Of a stretch of DNA of 64,000 nucleotides, positions 38,217-46,986 are shown piece by piece. The stretch spans positions 62,001 through 126,000 of the forward strand of contig QFQY01000002.1 in assembly GCA_003248805.1 (NCBI GenBank), given 5' to 3'. The notes beneath the pieces are model-generated. The model saw nothing but the letters and a program-made list of their open reading frames with translations, did not search any database and was not told the origin of the DNA. Within the stretch, counting starts at the first letter, position 1; every line of letters starts with the position of its first letter. This DNA comes from Chelatococcus sp. Lineage in GTDB: Bacteria > Pseudomonadota > Alphaproteobacteria > Rhizobiales > Beijerinckiaceae. The position numbers were made by a program, and so were the translations under genes.

Positions 38217-39269
38217 TCAGCGCTCGATCATCTTGTTCCAGCGGCTGTTCCACTCCGGCCGCTTGGCGTTGATCTGGTCCCAGTCCAGCGTCACGGCGGT
38301 CTTCATGTTGGCGTGGAAGGCCTCGAGCTTCTTCTCGGCCTCCGGCGTCGTCGCCTTCGCCTTGGTGTTGGAGGGCACGATGTTGCCGGCGGCGAGAGCC
38401 TTGGACTGGGCGTCGGCCGAGAGCAGATAGGCGGCGAGCTTCTGCGCCAGCTCCGGCTCCGAATTGTTGGCGATGACGCACTGCGCCACCATCAGCACGA
38501 CGGAGCCCTCCTTGGGCTGCGCGTATTCGACCGGAATGCCCTTGTCCTTCAGCGTCGCGACCGAGGTCGGCGTCAGCGGGAAGATCGCGGCCTCCCCGGT
38601 CTGCACCATCTCCGAGATCTTGGCCGAGCTCGGAATGAACTCGAGCACGTTCTTGCCGATGGTCTCGCGGAACTTGCCGAAGCCCGGCTCGACATTGCCC
38701 TCGTTGCCGCCCTGGATGCGGTTGAACATCAGGAAGGCGTGCAGTCCGAAGGAGGACGCCGAGGCCGACTGGAACACGACCTTGTCCTTGAACTTCGGAT
38801 CGGCGAGATCCATCCAGGAGGTCGGCGCGGCCCAGCCCTTCTCGTCGAACATCTTCTTGTTGTAGGCGAGCCCGGTCATGCCCATGTCGATGCCGACGGC
38901 CATGTCGCCCTTCATGCGGGCGCTCTGATCCAGTTCGCCGAGTTCCGGCCCGTCCTTGATCTTCTCGCAGAGCCCCGCCCCGACCGCGCGGAACATCACG
39001 CCGTCGTCGAGGAACATCACATGCATCTGCGGCTTGTCCTTGGCCGCCGTCGCCTTGGCGAGGATGTCGGACGAGGTGCCGGGCACGACCACGACCTTGA
39101 CGTTGTTGGCCTTCTCGAAATCGGGGAAGACGCCCTGGGTGAAGGTCCGCTCGAAATTGCCGCCGTTCATGCCGACATACAGCGTCTTGGTCTGCGCGGA
39201 GGCCGCGCCGGCGGCAGCCAGCGAGATGCCGGCCACGGTCGTCGCGAGGATGGTCTGGCGTAGAGTCAT
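38217..39269 (-). CDS. ABC transporter periplasmic binding protein, polyamine/opine type (PotD-like)
   Basis: This 350-residue protein has a clear signal peptide (TILATTVAGISLAAAGAASAQ) and the SBP_bac type fold of PotD/PotF-like proteins (YVGMNGGNFERTF, GVMFRAVGAGL, MTGLAYNKKMFDEKG, NKMIER at the end). It is the last gene of a seven-gene operon and lies 4 bp after the FAD subunit gene. GGGGAG precedes its start. It should deliver the substrate to the two PotB/PotC-like permeases encoded upstream. The linked dehydrogenase suggests an opine, a secondary amine, hydroxyproline or a D-amino acid rather than putrescine. Confidence 0.9.
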   Translation of the reverse strand: MTLRQTILATTVAGISLAAAGAASAQTKTLYVGMNGGNFERTFTQGVFPDFEKANNVKVVVVPGTSSDILAKATAAKDKPQMHVMFLDDGVMFRAVGAGLCEKIKDGPELGELDQSARMKGDMAVGIDMGMTGLAYNKKMFDEKGWAAPTSWMDLADPKFKDKVVFQSASASSFGLHAFLMFNRIQGGNEGNVEPGFGKFRETIGKNVLEFIPSSAKISEMVQTGEAAIFPLTPTSVATLKDKGIPVEYAQPKEGSVVLMVAQCVIANNSEPELAQKLAAYLLSADAQSKALAAGNIVPSNTKAKATTPEAEKKLEAFHANMKTAVTLDWDQINAKRPEWNSRWNKMIER

Positions 39270-39273
39270 GGTT

Positions 39274-40440
39274 CTAAGCTCCCCTGTGTTGTGGCTCTGG
39301 AATCCCGGCCGCGCCGGAGCCTGAAACGGTGCGGTCGGTGAAACGGGCGATGGAGAAGGCGTCGATCGGCGTCGCGGTCTCGCCGTCGTGGATCAGCTCG
39401 GCCAGAACCTGCCCGACGCCGGGCGCGATCTGGAAACCGCCGCCGGCGAAGCCGAAGGCATGGTAGAGGCCGGGCGTCGTCATGCTCGGCCCGATGATGG
39501 GGTTGTGGTCCGGGAGCGCTCCCTCGGTGCCGGACCAGAAGCGGATCGCCCGGGCATGGCGCAGCGCGGGGAAGAGCTCCGCCGTGCGGTTCATGATGGC
39601 GAGCGCGCCCTCTCCTGTCGGCCGCGAGAAGTCGGCGTCTTCAAGTGGCAGTCCACGCTCGCCCCCGACCACGCAATTGCCGCGCTCCACCTGACGGGCA
39701 TAGATGCCGCCGCCCTCGATGCCGATATTGACGGTCACGACGGGCGCGAGCGGCTCGGTCACCACCATCGAGGGATAGATGCGCGACAGCGGCACCGGCT
39801 CGCCGAAGGCCGCCGCGAAAGGCCCCGCCCAGGCGCCCGCGCTGTTCACCACCTGCCCGGCCCGCAACGCCACGCCGCCCTCCGCCTCGATGGCGAAGCG
39901 CCCGCCGTCGCGCGCGACGCCCGTCACCCGCGTGTTCTCCAGAACCCGCGCGCCGCCGCGCCGCGCCGCGCTGGCGAAGCCGGCCGAGACGAGGCGCGGA
40001 TTGGCGTGGCCGTCCCCGGCGCAGAACGAGGCGCCAATGATGCCCTCGGCGATCCAGGGGAAGCGCTCGCGCAGCCCGTTATGGCCGATGAGCTCGAGCC
40101 CGAGCCCCTCGCCCGCGACGTTCGCCGCATAGGCTTCGAGGGAAGCCATATCGGCTTCGCTGCGCGCGAGCTTGAGATGGCCCGAGCGCAGGAATTCGCC
40201 GTCGATGCCGATCAGTTCTCTCAGACAGGGCCAGATCGCATGGGCGCGCTGCGACAAGGGAAGCTGCGCCTTGGGGCGCCCCTGACGCCGGACGCCGCCA
40301 TAATTGACGCCGCTCGCCTGCGCGCCACAGAAGCCCTTATCGAGCAGGGCCACGCTCATGCCCATGCCGCGCAAGGCGAGCGCCGCCGAGGATCCGACGA
40401 GACCGCCACCGATGATCGCGACATCGACCTCGATCGTCAT
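39274..40440 (-). CDS. FAD-dependent amine/D-amino-acid dehydrogenase, catalytic subunit (HcnC/OoxB-like)
   Basis: This 388-residue DAO-fold flavoprotein begins MTIEVDVAIIGGGLVGSSAALAL, with an ADP-binding GxGxxG, and ends with RFWSGTEGALPDHNPIIG and HAFGFAGGGFQIAPGVGQVLAEL, typical of DadA-like and octopine/nopaline oxidase catalytic subunits. It oxidises a C-N bond and passes electrons to the two partner subunits. Its start overlaps the stop of the next subunit gene by 4 bp. Related three-part enzymes include hydrogen cyanide synthase HcnABC and D-hydroxyproline dehydrogenase; the true substrate cannot be read from sequence. Confidence 0.88.
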   Translation of the reverse strand: MTIEVDVAIIGGGLVGSSAALALRGMGMSVALLDKGFCGAQASGVNYGGVRRQGRPKAQLPLSQRAHAIWPCLRELIGIDGEFLRSGHLKLARSEADMASLEAYAANVAGEGLGLELIGHNGLRERFPWIAEGIIGASFCAGDGHANPRLVSAGFASAARRGGARVLENTRVTGVARDGGRFAIEAEGGVALRAGQVVNSAGAWAGPFAAAFGEPVPLSRIYPSMVVTEPLAPVVTVNIGIEGGGIYARQVERGNCVVGGERGLPLEDADFSRPTGEGALAIMNRTAELFPALRHARAIRFWSGTEGALPDHNPIIGPSMTTPGLYHAFGFAGGGFQIAPGVGQVLAELIHDGETATPIDAFSIARFTDRTVSGSGAAGIPEPQHRGA

Positions 40441-41819
40441 TCGGCGGCCTCCGCCTGAACGGAAGCAAGCGCAAGCGGCAGCGGCTTGACCGGCGCCTGC
40501 GCCCGCAGGCGGCCGACGCCGTCCACGCCTGTGCCGGTCTCCGCCGCCAGCACCTCGGCGGCGGCCGCGCCGCACATCCGGCCCTGGCAGCGCCCCATGC
40601 CGATACGGCTCACCGCCTTGAGACGGTTGATCTCGACGATGTCGAACCGGCCGATCGACTCCCGCAGGGTCGCGGCCGTGACCTCCTCGCAGCGGCACAC
40701 CGGCGTCTCGCCGGCCAGCGCACCTGCCCAATGAGCCGGAAACGGGAAGGCGCGCTCCAGCACCGAGCGGAACCGCGCGATCGCGGCAAGCTCCACCTCC
40801 AGCCGCGCGATCCGCGGACGGTCGACCGGCAAGCCACGATCCTCGCAGAGCGCGAGCGCCGCCCTCTCTCCGCCGAGTTCGGCGGCATCGGCCCCCGCGA
40901 TGCCGGCGCCGTCCCCGGCGAGATAGACAGCAGGCTGGGAGGAACGGCCGGCCGCGTCGCGCTCCGGCAGCCAGGCCCGGTCACGCGCGTCGAAGCGGAA
41001 CGCGCAGCCCGCGATATCGGCGAGCTGCGTCTCGGACCGCAGCGCCAGGCCATAGCCGGCACCGTCGCAGGGAACGCGATGCGTGCGCCCCTTCGCGCGG
41101 AAGGAGACGGCGCTCAGCCGGCCCTCGCCCTCGAAGCGCAACTCGTCGATGCCGGAATGGATCGGCACGCCGCGCAGCCGCAGCTCCGCGACGAAGCGCA
41201 TGCCGCGCAGCACGAGCTTGGGGAAGCTCGCCAGGCCTTCCAGCATCGCGAACCGCGCCGAGAACGGCGCGGCATCGAGCACCGCCGCGACCTCGACGCC
41301 CGCCTTCAGATACTGCCAGGCGACGAGATAGAGCAGCGGCCCCGTGCCGGCGAAAACGACGCGCGAGCCGACCGTGCAGCCCTGCGCCTTGAGCGCGATC
41401 TGCGCGCCGCCGAGCGTGAACACGCCGGGTGTCGTCCAGCCCGGAAGCGGCAGGATGCGGTCGGTCGCGCCGGTCGCGAGCACGAGCCCGTCATAGGCGA
41501 CGCGGCGGCTGACCTCGGCGACGGCGATATCGGCGATGCCGTCGCGCAGGTTCCAGACCAGCGCCTGCGGCCAATAGTCGATGCCATCCGCCAGCGCGGC
41601 GAAATCGGCATGAAGCCGGGCAGCCTTGCCGGCCTCCGAACCATAGAGCGCCTTGCCGTCGCGCCCGTCGGCGACGAGGCGCTGCCGGTAGATCTGCCCG
41701 CCGCAGGCCGGCGCCTCGTCGACCACGAGCGGGCGCAGGCCCGCCGCGACCAGCGCCTGCGCGGCGCGGATGCCCGCGGGCCCGGCGCCGACGACGAGCG
41801 GTTGCGCCCGCCCGGTCAT
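40437..41819 (-). CDS. NAD(P)/FAD oxidoreductase subunit with BFD-like [2Fe-2S] domain (HcnB/OoxA-like)
   Basis: This 460-residue flavoprotein begins QPLVVGAGPAGIRAAQAL and has a second nucleotide motif around GSRVVFAGTGPLLYLVA. Its C-terminal part has a BFD-like cluster with cysteines in VCRCEE and GRCQGRMCG. This is the alpha-type subunit of heteromeric amine dehydrogenases and relays electrons from the FAD subunit. It overlaps its neighbours by 4 bp on both sides, so all three subunits are translationally coupled. Confidence 0.9.
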   Translation of the reverse strand: MTGRAQPLVVGAGPAGIRAAQALVAAGLRPLVVDEAPACGGQIYRQRLVADGRDGKALYGSEAGKAARLHADFAALADGIDYWPQALVWNLRDGIADIAVAEVSRRVAYDGLVLATGATDRILPLPGWTTPGVFTLGGAQIALKAQGCTVGSRVVFAGTGPLLYLVAWQYLKAGVEVAAVLDAAPFSARFAMLEGLASFPKLVLRGMRFVAELRLRGVPIHSGIDELRFEGEGRLSAVSFRAKGRTHRVPCDGAGYGLALRSETQLADIAGCAFRFDARDRAWLPERDAAGRSSQPAVYLAGDGAGIAGADAAELGGERAALALCEDRGLPVDRPRIARLEVELAAIARFRSVLERAFPFPAHWAGALAGETPVCRCEEVTAATLRESIGRFDIVEINRLKAVSRIGMGRCQGRMCGAAAAEVLAAETGTGVDGVGRLRAQAPVKPLPLALASVQAEAAE

Positions 41820-42118
41820 GCCGCCCTGCCGCGCAGGCTGACGAGGCGCATGCCGGCTTCGAGCGCGGTCGTGCAGGCGCGCAGCCGCTCGCCGCTCTCC
41901 AGCGCCACCCAGCAATCCTGGCAGGCGCCCATCTGGCAGAATCCGGCGCGCGGCTCGCCCGAGAAATCGCTGGCCCGCAGGGCTTCGGCGCCGCTCAGGA
42001 TGGCCGTCAGCAGCGTATCGCCATGACGACCTTGGTGGCTCACCCCGTCCAGCGTGAAGGGAATGGCGGGATGATCCTTGCGGGCGATGCGGCGCAGCAG
42101 CGGCATGGCGGCGCTCAC
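41816..42118 (-). CDS. [2Fe-2S] ferredoxin-like subunit (HcnA-like)
   Basis: This protein of about 100 residues has one [2Fe-2S] domain. The ligand cysteines are in GFCQMGACQDC and a later RAC, and the fold start is IPFTLDGVSHQGRHGDTLLTAIL. It is the gamma subunit of the three-part dehydrogenase. The GTG at 42118 overlaps the permease stop (GTGA), consistent with coupling. An ATG at 42106 is an alternative that removes four residues. Confidence 0.87.
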   Translation of the reverse strand: MSAAMPLLRRIARKDHPAIPFTLDGVSHQGRHGDTLLTAILSGAEALRASDFSGEPRAGFCQMGACQDCWVALESGERLRACTTALEAGMRLVSLRGRAA

Positions 42119-42909
42119 TTCTGCCCGACCAGGATCTTGTCGAGCCCGAAGGCCCGGTCGAGGATCAGCATCGCGCCCGCCGTCAGGGCGATCATCAGCG
42201 CCGAGACCGCCGCCATCATCGGGTCGATCGACTCGGTCGCGTACATGTACATGCGCACCGGCAGCGTCACCGTCTGCGGCGAGGTGACGAAGATCGACAT
42301 GGTCAACTCGTCGAAGCTGTTGATGAAGGCGAGCAGCCAGCCGCCGGTGATGCCCGGCAGGATCATCGGCACCGTCACGCGGCGGAAGACCGTGGCATGG
42401 GAGGCGCCGAGCGTCAGCGCCGCCTGCTCGGCGCTGCGGTCGAGCCCCGAGAGAGCCGCCATCACCAGCCGCAGCACATAGGGCGTGACGACGATGACGT
42501 GGCAGGCGACGAGCCAGGCGAAACTGCCGGTCGCGCCGATCAGCGCGAACATCCGCAGGAACGCGACGCCCAGCACGAGATGCGGAATGATCAGCGGCGA
42601 CAGGAACAGCGCATTCAGTGCGTCCCGGCCGGGGAAGCTGTAGCGGTCGATCGCGAGGCCGGCGGGCACGGCGATCATCACCGAGATCGTTCCGGCGATC
42701 GTCGCCAGCCACAGGCTGTTGACGAAGGAGGCGACGAAATCGGGATGGACGAAGATCTCGCGGAACCAGCGCAGCGAGAACGCCGTCGTCGGGATCGAGA
42801 GCGTGTTCTCCGGCGTGAAGGCGACGAGGCAGATCACCAGCAGCGGCGCCAGCACGAAGGCGACGACGAGTCCGTGGAAGAAGAGCGCGATCGGGCCGTT
42901 CTGCTGCAT
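42115..42909 (-). CDS. ABC transporter permease, PotC-like
   Basis: This 264-residue inner-membrane permease has about six membrane segments. The EAA-type loop reads EQAALTLGASHATVFRRVTVPMILPGI and docks the ATPase. It belongs to the spermidine/putrescine/opine importer group and is paired with the PotB-like permease 10 bp upstream. Confidence 0.9.
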   Translation of the reverse strand: MQQNGPIALFFHGLVVAFVLAPLLVICLVAFTPENTLSIPTTAFSLRWFREIFVHPDFVASFVNSLWLATIAGTISVMIAVPAGLAIDRYSFPGRDALNALFLSPLIIPHLVLGVAFLRMFALIGATGSFAWLVACHVIVVTPYVLRLVMAALSGLDRSAEQAALTLGASHATVFRRVTVPMILPGITGGWLLAFINSFDELTMSIFVTSPQTVTLPVRMYMYATESIDPMMAAVSALMIALTAGAMLILDRAFGLDKILVGQK

Positions 42910-42919
42910 GGAGCTCTCC

Positions 42920-43777
42920 TCAGCCCAGGGCCCGGCGCGCCCGCGCCTCGATCAGCCGGTTATAGGCGAGCATGATGACGAGATTGGCGGCGAGAACGAC
43001 GATGGCGATGGCCGCTCCCAGCGGCCAGTTCAGCTCGTGCATGTATTCGTCATAGACGAGCGTGGCCGCCATCTTGAGCCGGCGCCCGCCGAGCAGGCCC
43101 GGAATGGCGAAGGCGCTGGCCGACAGGCCGAAGACGATCAGGCTGCCCGAGAGCATGCCGAGCGAGACCTGCGGCAGCACCACCCGCCGCAGCGCCGTGA
43201 AGCGCGAGGCTCCGAGCGTCCAGGCGGCGGCCTCCACCGACGGGTCGAGCTTCTGCAGCGCCGTCCAGACCGGGATGACCATGAAGGGCAGCATGACGTG
43301 CACGAGCGCGATCACGATCGCCGTCTCGGTATAGAGCAGCCGCGCCGGGCCGAAGCCGAAGAGCTGAAGCGCCTGGTTCACCAGCCCGGTCGAGCCCAGG
43401 AGCATGCTCCAGCCGAAGGCGCGTACCACGACCGAGACCAGCAGCGGGCCGATGATGACGAGCAGGAAGATCGACCGCCAGGGATCGCGCATCCGCGTCA
43501 GGATATAGGCCTCGGGCACGCCGATCAGCGCACAGATCAGCGTGGTGAGCGCGGCCAGCCGCAGCGTGCGCCAGAAGATGCCGAGATAATAGGAATCCGA
43601 CGCGACCGTGACGTAATGCGCGAGGGTGAACTCGTTCTTGATCCCCGAGCTGTGGTCGTAGGCGTGGAAGGACAGCACCACCGTCAGGACGAGCGGCACC
43701 ACCACCAGCGCCAGGAAGAGCAACGCGCCGGGCGCGACCAGAAGCCAGGGCGTCGATGTCGCGCGGGGCGAGCTCAT
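42920..43777 (-). CDS. ABC transporter permease, PotB-like
   Basis: This 285-residue permease has six membrane segments and an EAA loop (EAAAWTLGASRFTALRRVVLPQVSLGM). The first helix region reads LVAPGALLFLALVVVPLVLTVVLSF. Its start overlaps the ATPase gene stop by 4 bp. Together with the PotC-like protein it forms the membrane channel. Confidence 0.9.
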   Translation of the reverse strand: MSSPRATSTPWLLVAPGALLFLALVVVPLVLTVVLSFHAYDHSSGIKNEFTLAHYVTVASDSYYLGIFWRTLRLAALTTLICALIGVPEAYILTRMRDPWRSIFLLVIIGPLLVSVVVRAFGWSMLLGSTGLVNQALQLFGFGPARLLYTETAIVIALVHVMLPFMVIPVWTALQKLDPSVEAAAWTLGASRFTALRRVVLPQVSLGMLSGSLIVFGLSASAFAIPGLLGGRRLKMAATLVYDEYMHELNWPLGAAIAIVVLAANLVIMLAYNRLIEARARRALG

Positions 43778-44835
43778 CTCGCGGCCTCCGCCTCGGGCGC
43801 GATGGCGTCCACCTTCATGCTGTCCGGCGCCCAGGAGAGCGAGACCGTCTCGCCCTCGCGCGCCGGCTCCCCGCCCTGATTGGGCACGGAGACGGAGAGC
43901 GCGCCGACAGGCGTCTCGACGCCGAACAGCCAGTAGCTGCCCAGGAAGAAGCGGTTGACGATGCGCCCGTCGACGAGGCCGCGGCCCGCCTCGCCGAGCA
44001 GGACCTTTTCCGGGCGCAGCGACAGCGCGACCCGCGTGCCGGAGGCGAGCGTCGCGCTCTCCGAGGGCAGGCCGACGCCGCCCACTGTCGCGCCGTCCGC
44101 GCCCCAGACGCCTTCGAGCCGGTTCATCTTGCCGACGAAGGAGGAGATGAAGGCCGTCGCCGGCCGCTCATAGAGGCGATAGGGCGCATCGACCTGCGTC
44201 ATGCGGCCCTGCTCCATCACCACCACGCGATCGCTGATCGACAGCGCTTCCGCCTGATCGTGGGTCACCATGATGGTCGTGGTGCCGACGCTCCGCTGGA
44301 TGCGGCGCAGCTCGAACTGCATCTCCTCGCGCAGCTTGGCGTCGAGATTGGAGAGCGGTTCGTCGAGCAGCAGCACCGGCGGCTTGATGACCAGCGCGCG
44401 CGCGATCGCGACGCGCTGACGCTGGCCGCCGGATAGCTGGCGCGGATAGCGCCCGGCAAGCGCCGAAAGATGGACGAGGCCGAGAATCTCCGCGACCAGC
44501 CGCTCGCGCTCGGCCCGCGCGACCTTGCGCATCTCCAGCCCGAAGGCGACGTTCTCCGCCACGGTCATGTGCGGAAACAGCGCATAGCTCTGGAAGACGA
44601 TGCCGAGCCCGCGCCGGTTGGGCTTCTCGCGGGTGATGTCGCGGCCATCCAGCGTGATGCGGCCGCCGCTCGGCTCCACCAGCCCGGCGATCATCTGCAG
44701 CGTCGTCGTCTTGCCGCAGCCCGAGGGCCCGAGCAGGGACACGAACTCGCCCTTGGCGATGCTGAGGTCGACCTCCCGCACGGCGGCGAGATCGCCATAC
44801 ACCTTGCTTACCGATTCCAGCGTCAGGAAGCCCAT
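43774..44835 (-). CDS. ABC transporter ATP-binding protein, PotA-like
   Basis: This 353-residue ATPase has Walker A GPSGCGKTT, the Q-loop in GIVFQSYALFPHM, the signature LSGGQRQRV, Walker B VLLLDEPLSNLDAKL, the H-loop VTHDQ, and a C-terminal TOBE domain, as in PotA and other importers of the CUT/Fbp type. It is the first gene of the operon, divergent from the iclR-type gene. The ATG at 44835 was chosen; one at 44841 is possible. Confidence 0.92.
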   Translation of the reverse strand: MGFLTLESVSKVYGDLAAVREVDLSIAKGEFVSLLGPSGCGKTTTLQMIAGLVEPSGGRITLDGRDITREKPNRRGLGIVFQSYALFPHMTVAENVAFGLEMRKVARAERERLVAEILGLVHLSALAGRYPRQLSGGQRQRVAIARALVIKPPVLLLDEPLSNLDAKLREEMQFELRRIQRSVGTTTIMVTHDQAEALSISDRVVVMEQGRMTQVDAPYRLYERPATAFISSFVGKMNRLEGVWGADGATVGGVGLPSESATLASGTRVALSLRPEKVLLGEAGRGLVDGRIVNRFFLGSYWLFGVETPVGALSVSVPNQGGEPAREGETVSLSWAPDSMKVDAIAPEAEAAR

Positions 44836-44923
44836 GCGCACCTCGTCCGGCCGGCGGGAAGCTCCACGCCGCGACTGCCATGGGCGGCAATGAGGCCGGC
44901 ACAGGACAAAACCGTCAACACTG

Positions 44924-44976
44924 AATTCCGTCTAAGGAAATTTTTGTTGACATAATTCCTATATATAGAATTTTTT
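44924..44976. promoter_or_regulatory. Two tandem AATTCC-type inverted repeats in the divergent promoter region
   Basis: Site 1 is AATTCC-N6-GGAAATT at 44924-44942. Site 2 is AATTCC-N8-GAATT at 44954-44972. Their centres are about 30 bp apart, near three helical turns. A TTGACA hexamer at 44947-44952 lies between them. They sit in the AT-rich gap between the divergent importer operon and the IclR-type gene and are good candidates for its operator. Confidence 0.55.
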
Positions 44977-45004
44977 GGACAATGACAGCACGATATTCCG
45001 ACGC

Positions 45005-45850
45005 ATGATGACCGATCCCGTCCCTGCCCTTTCGAGCCTTCGCCGCGCGATCGGCCTCCTGCGCATCCTCTCCGAGGCAGAAGCAGCGGGAATACGCCTC
45101 AAGGACCTCGCCGACGCCGCCGGCTGCAGCCAGCCGGCCGCACACCGTGCCCTGCAGGACTTCATCGCCGAGGGCCTCGTCGAGCAGGTCGCGGGCGGCA
45201 AGCGTTACCGGCTGGCCCTTGATTTCTTCGTGCTCGCCGCCCGGGCCGGCCAGGCCGACGGCTTGCGCGACCTCGCGCGCCCGGCTTTGCTGCGCCTGTC
45301 GGCGACGCTGAGCGACACGATCTTCCTGCTCGTGCGCAACGGCTACGACGCGGTCTGTCTCGACCGGGTCGAGGGTCCTTTTCCGATCCGCTCCTTCAGC
45401 GGCGACATCGGGGGCAAGATTCCCCTCGGCCTTGGCCAGGGAAGCCTGGTCATTCTCGCTTATCTGCCCGAGACCGAGCGCGAGTCGGTGATCCGCTTCA
45501 ACATGCCACGCCTGCTCGACCGGGGCCTTCTGGACGAAGCCGCGCTCAGGATCGCGCTCGACAGGGCAAGGGCGGATGGCTGGGTCGACCTCAACAGCGG
45601 CCTCATTCCGGGAATGGCCGGCGTGGCCGTTCCCGTCTTCGACGCGCAGGGCCGGGTCGTGGCGGCGCTCAGCGTCGGCACGCTGGCCGAGCGCCTGAAG
45701 GACGACCGGCTCGCGAATGTCGTCGGGCTCCTGCAGGCCGAGGCGGCGACGCTCAGCGCGAAGCTCAACCCCTTCGATCCGGCGCTGCGCTATCCTTCCC
45801 GCAGCCTCAGCGCCGTGCAGACCGCGCCGGTGTCGGATCCACTGGCCTGA
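45005..45850 (+). CDS. IclR-family transcriptional regulator
   Basis: This 281-residue protein has an N-terminal winged helix (RAIGLLRILSEAEAAGIRLKDLADAAGCSQPAAHRAL) and a C-terminal IclR effector domain (SGDIGGKIPLGLGQGSLVILAYL, GMAGVAVPVFDAQGRVVAALSVGT). It is divergent from the importer/dehydrogenase operon and probably controls it in response to the imported substrate. A TTG at 44975 could extend the protein by ten residues. Confidence 0.92.
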   Translation: MMTDPVPALSSLRRAIGLLRILSEAEAAGIRLKDLADAAGCSQPAAHRALQDFIAEGLVEQVAGGKRYRLALDFFVLAARAGQADGLRDLARPALLRLSATLSDTIFLLVRNGYDAVCLDRVEGPFPIRSFSGDIGGKIPLGLGQGSLVILAYLPETERESVIRFNMPRLLDRGLLDEAALRIALDRARADGWVDLNSGLIPGMAGVAVPVFDAQGRVVAALSVGTLAERLKDDRLANVVGLLQAEAATLSAKLNPFDPALRYPSRSLSAVQTAPVSDPLA

Positions 45851-45908
45851 GGTCGCCACGAAGCGACGGGTGTCGCGACGGCGTTTGCCCGACGCCGCCC
45901 GCGCCGGC

Positions 45909-46919
45909 TCAGAGCCGGAAGCTGCGGGCGAGGAGTTCGTAGTTGCGCAGACGGATGGCCGGGTCGTCGAGGAAATCCTGGATCATGAACTCGTCGACCC
46001 CGGTGAGCTCGGCCATGCGGGCCAGCACAGCTTTCACCCGCTCCGGCGTGCCGACCACATAGGCCGGCCAATCCGTCGTCTCGGCCGGGACCATGCCGCC
46101 CATCACGGCGACGGCCTCCTCGAAGGAGGGCAGCCGGTCGACCATGATCCGCTCCGGCTGCCGGCGCAGCTTGAACACCGCCCGCACCGGCATGGCGAGC
46201 CGCTCGGCCTCGGCCTGCGTCTCGCCGACGATCACGCGCGCGGCGATGAAGGCTTGCGGCCCGCTCAGACCCGCCGCGTATCGCGAGGGCCCGGTGAAAC
46301 CCGCCCGATAGGCCGCCATCGCGCGCGGCGCCTGTTCCGGCACATGGAAGGCGCTGCAGGCGAGGCCCAGGCCCAGCGTGGCGGCCCGCGCCGCGCTCTC
46401 CTCGCTGACGGCGAGGATCCACGGCATCGGCCCGGCCGGCTCGTCGCGCATGATTCCGATCTCGCGGAAGGGTGAGCGCTCCGGCAGGTCGTTGCCGAGC
46501 CAGCCCACCAGTTCCTCGACGCGCTCCGCCTGGTCGTCCGGGGTCGGCACCTCGCGCAACCGCTTCAGCGCCATGTCCGCGAGCGGCCCCGCCGTGGCGC
46601 GCCCGATGCCGACGTCGATCCGGCCGGGAAAGAGCGCGTTCAGCGTGCGCAGCGCCTCGGCGACCTTGTAGGGGCTGTAATGGTTCAGCAGCACGCCGCC
46701 GACGCCGATCCTGATGCGCGACGTCGCCCCCGCGAGCGCCGCCGCGAAGACCTCCGGCGCCGGATTGGCCTCGAAGGCGACGTCGTGATGCTCGACGATC
46801 CAGTAGCGGGTGAAGCCCAGGCGCTCCACCGCCTGCGCCATCGTGATGGCGCCACGCAGCGCGTCGCCCGAGCTCTGCCCTCTCGGAACGACCAGGGGAT
46901 CGAGGATCGACAGTTTCAT
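45909..46919 (-). CDS. Luciferase-family (LLM) flavin-dependent oxidoreductase, group 1
   Basis: This 336-residue TIM-barrel enzyme has the group-1 pattern MKLSILDPLVV, RYWIVEHHDV, SRIRIGVGGVLL, HYSPYKVAEALRTL and PGRIDVGIGRA. These enzymes use reduced FMN and oxygen; several split sulfonates or other small organic molecules. It is the last gene of an operon with an SsuABC/TauABC-like importer, so it probably attacks the imported substrate. The ATG at 46919 was chosen by family start; the ATG at 46925 is possible. Confidence 0.88.
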   Translation of the reverse strand: MKLSILDPLVVPRGQSSGDALRGAITMAQAVERLGFTRYWIVEHHDVAFEANPAPEVFAAALAGATSRIRIGVGGVLLNHYSPYKVAEALRTLNALFPGRIDVGIGRATAGPLADMALKRLREVPTPDDQAERVEELVGWLGNDLPERSPFREIGIMRDEPAGPMPWILAVSEESAARAATLGLGLACSAFHVPEQAPRAMAAYRAGFTGPSRYAAGLSGPQAFIAARVIVGETQAEAERLAMPVRAVFKLRRQPERIMVDRLPSFEEAVAVMGGMVPAETTDWPAYVVGTPERVKAVLARMAELTGVDEFMIQDFLDDPAIRLRNYELLARSFRL

Positions 46920-46986
46920 GGGCACACCGGCGCAGTCGAGGCAGGCAGAGAGCCGGCGCGGAAACTGGGTCCGCGCCGGCTCGATG

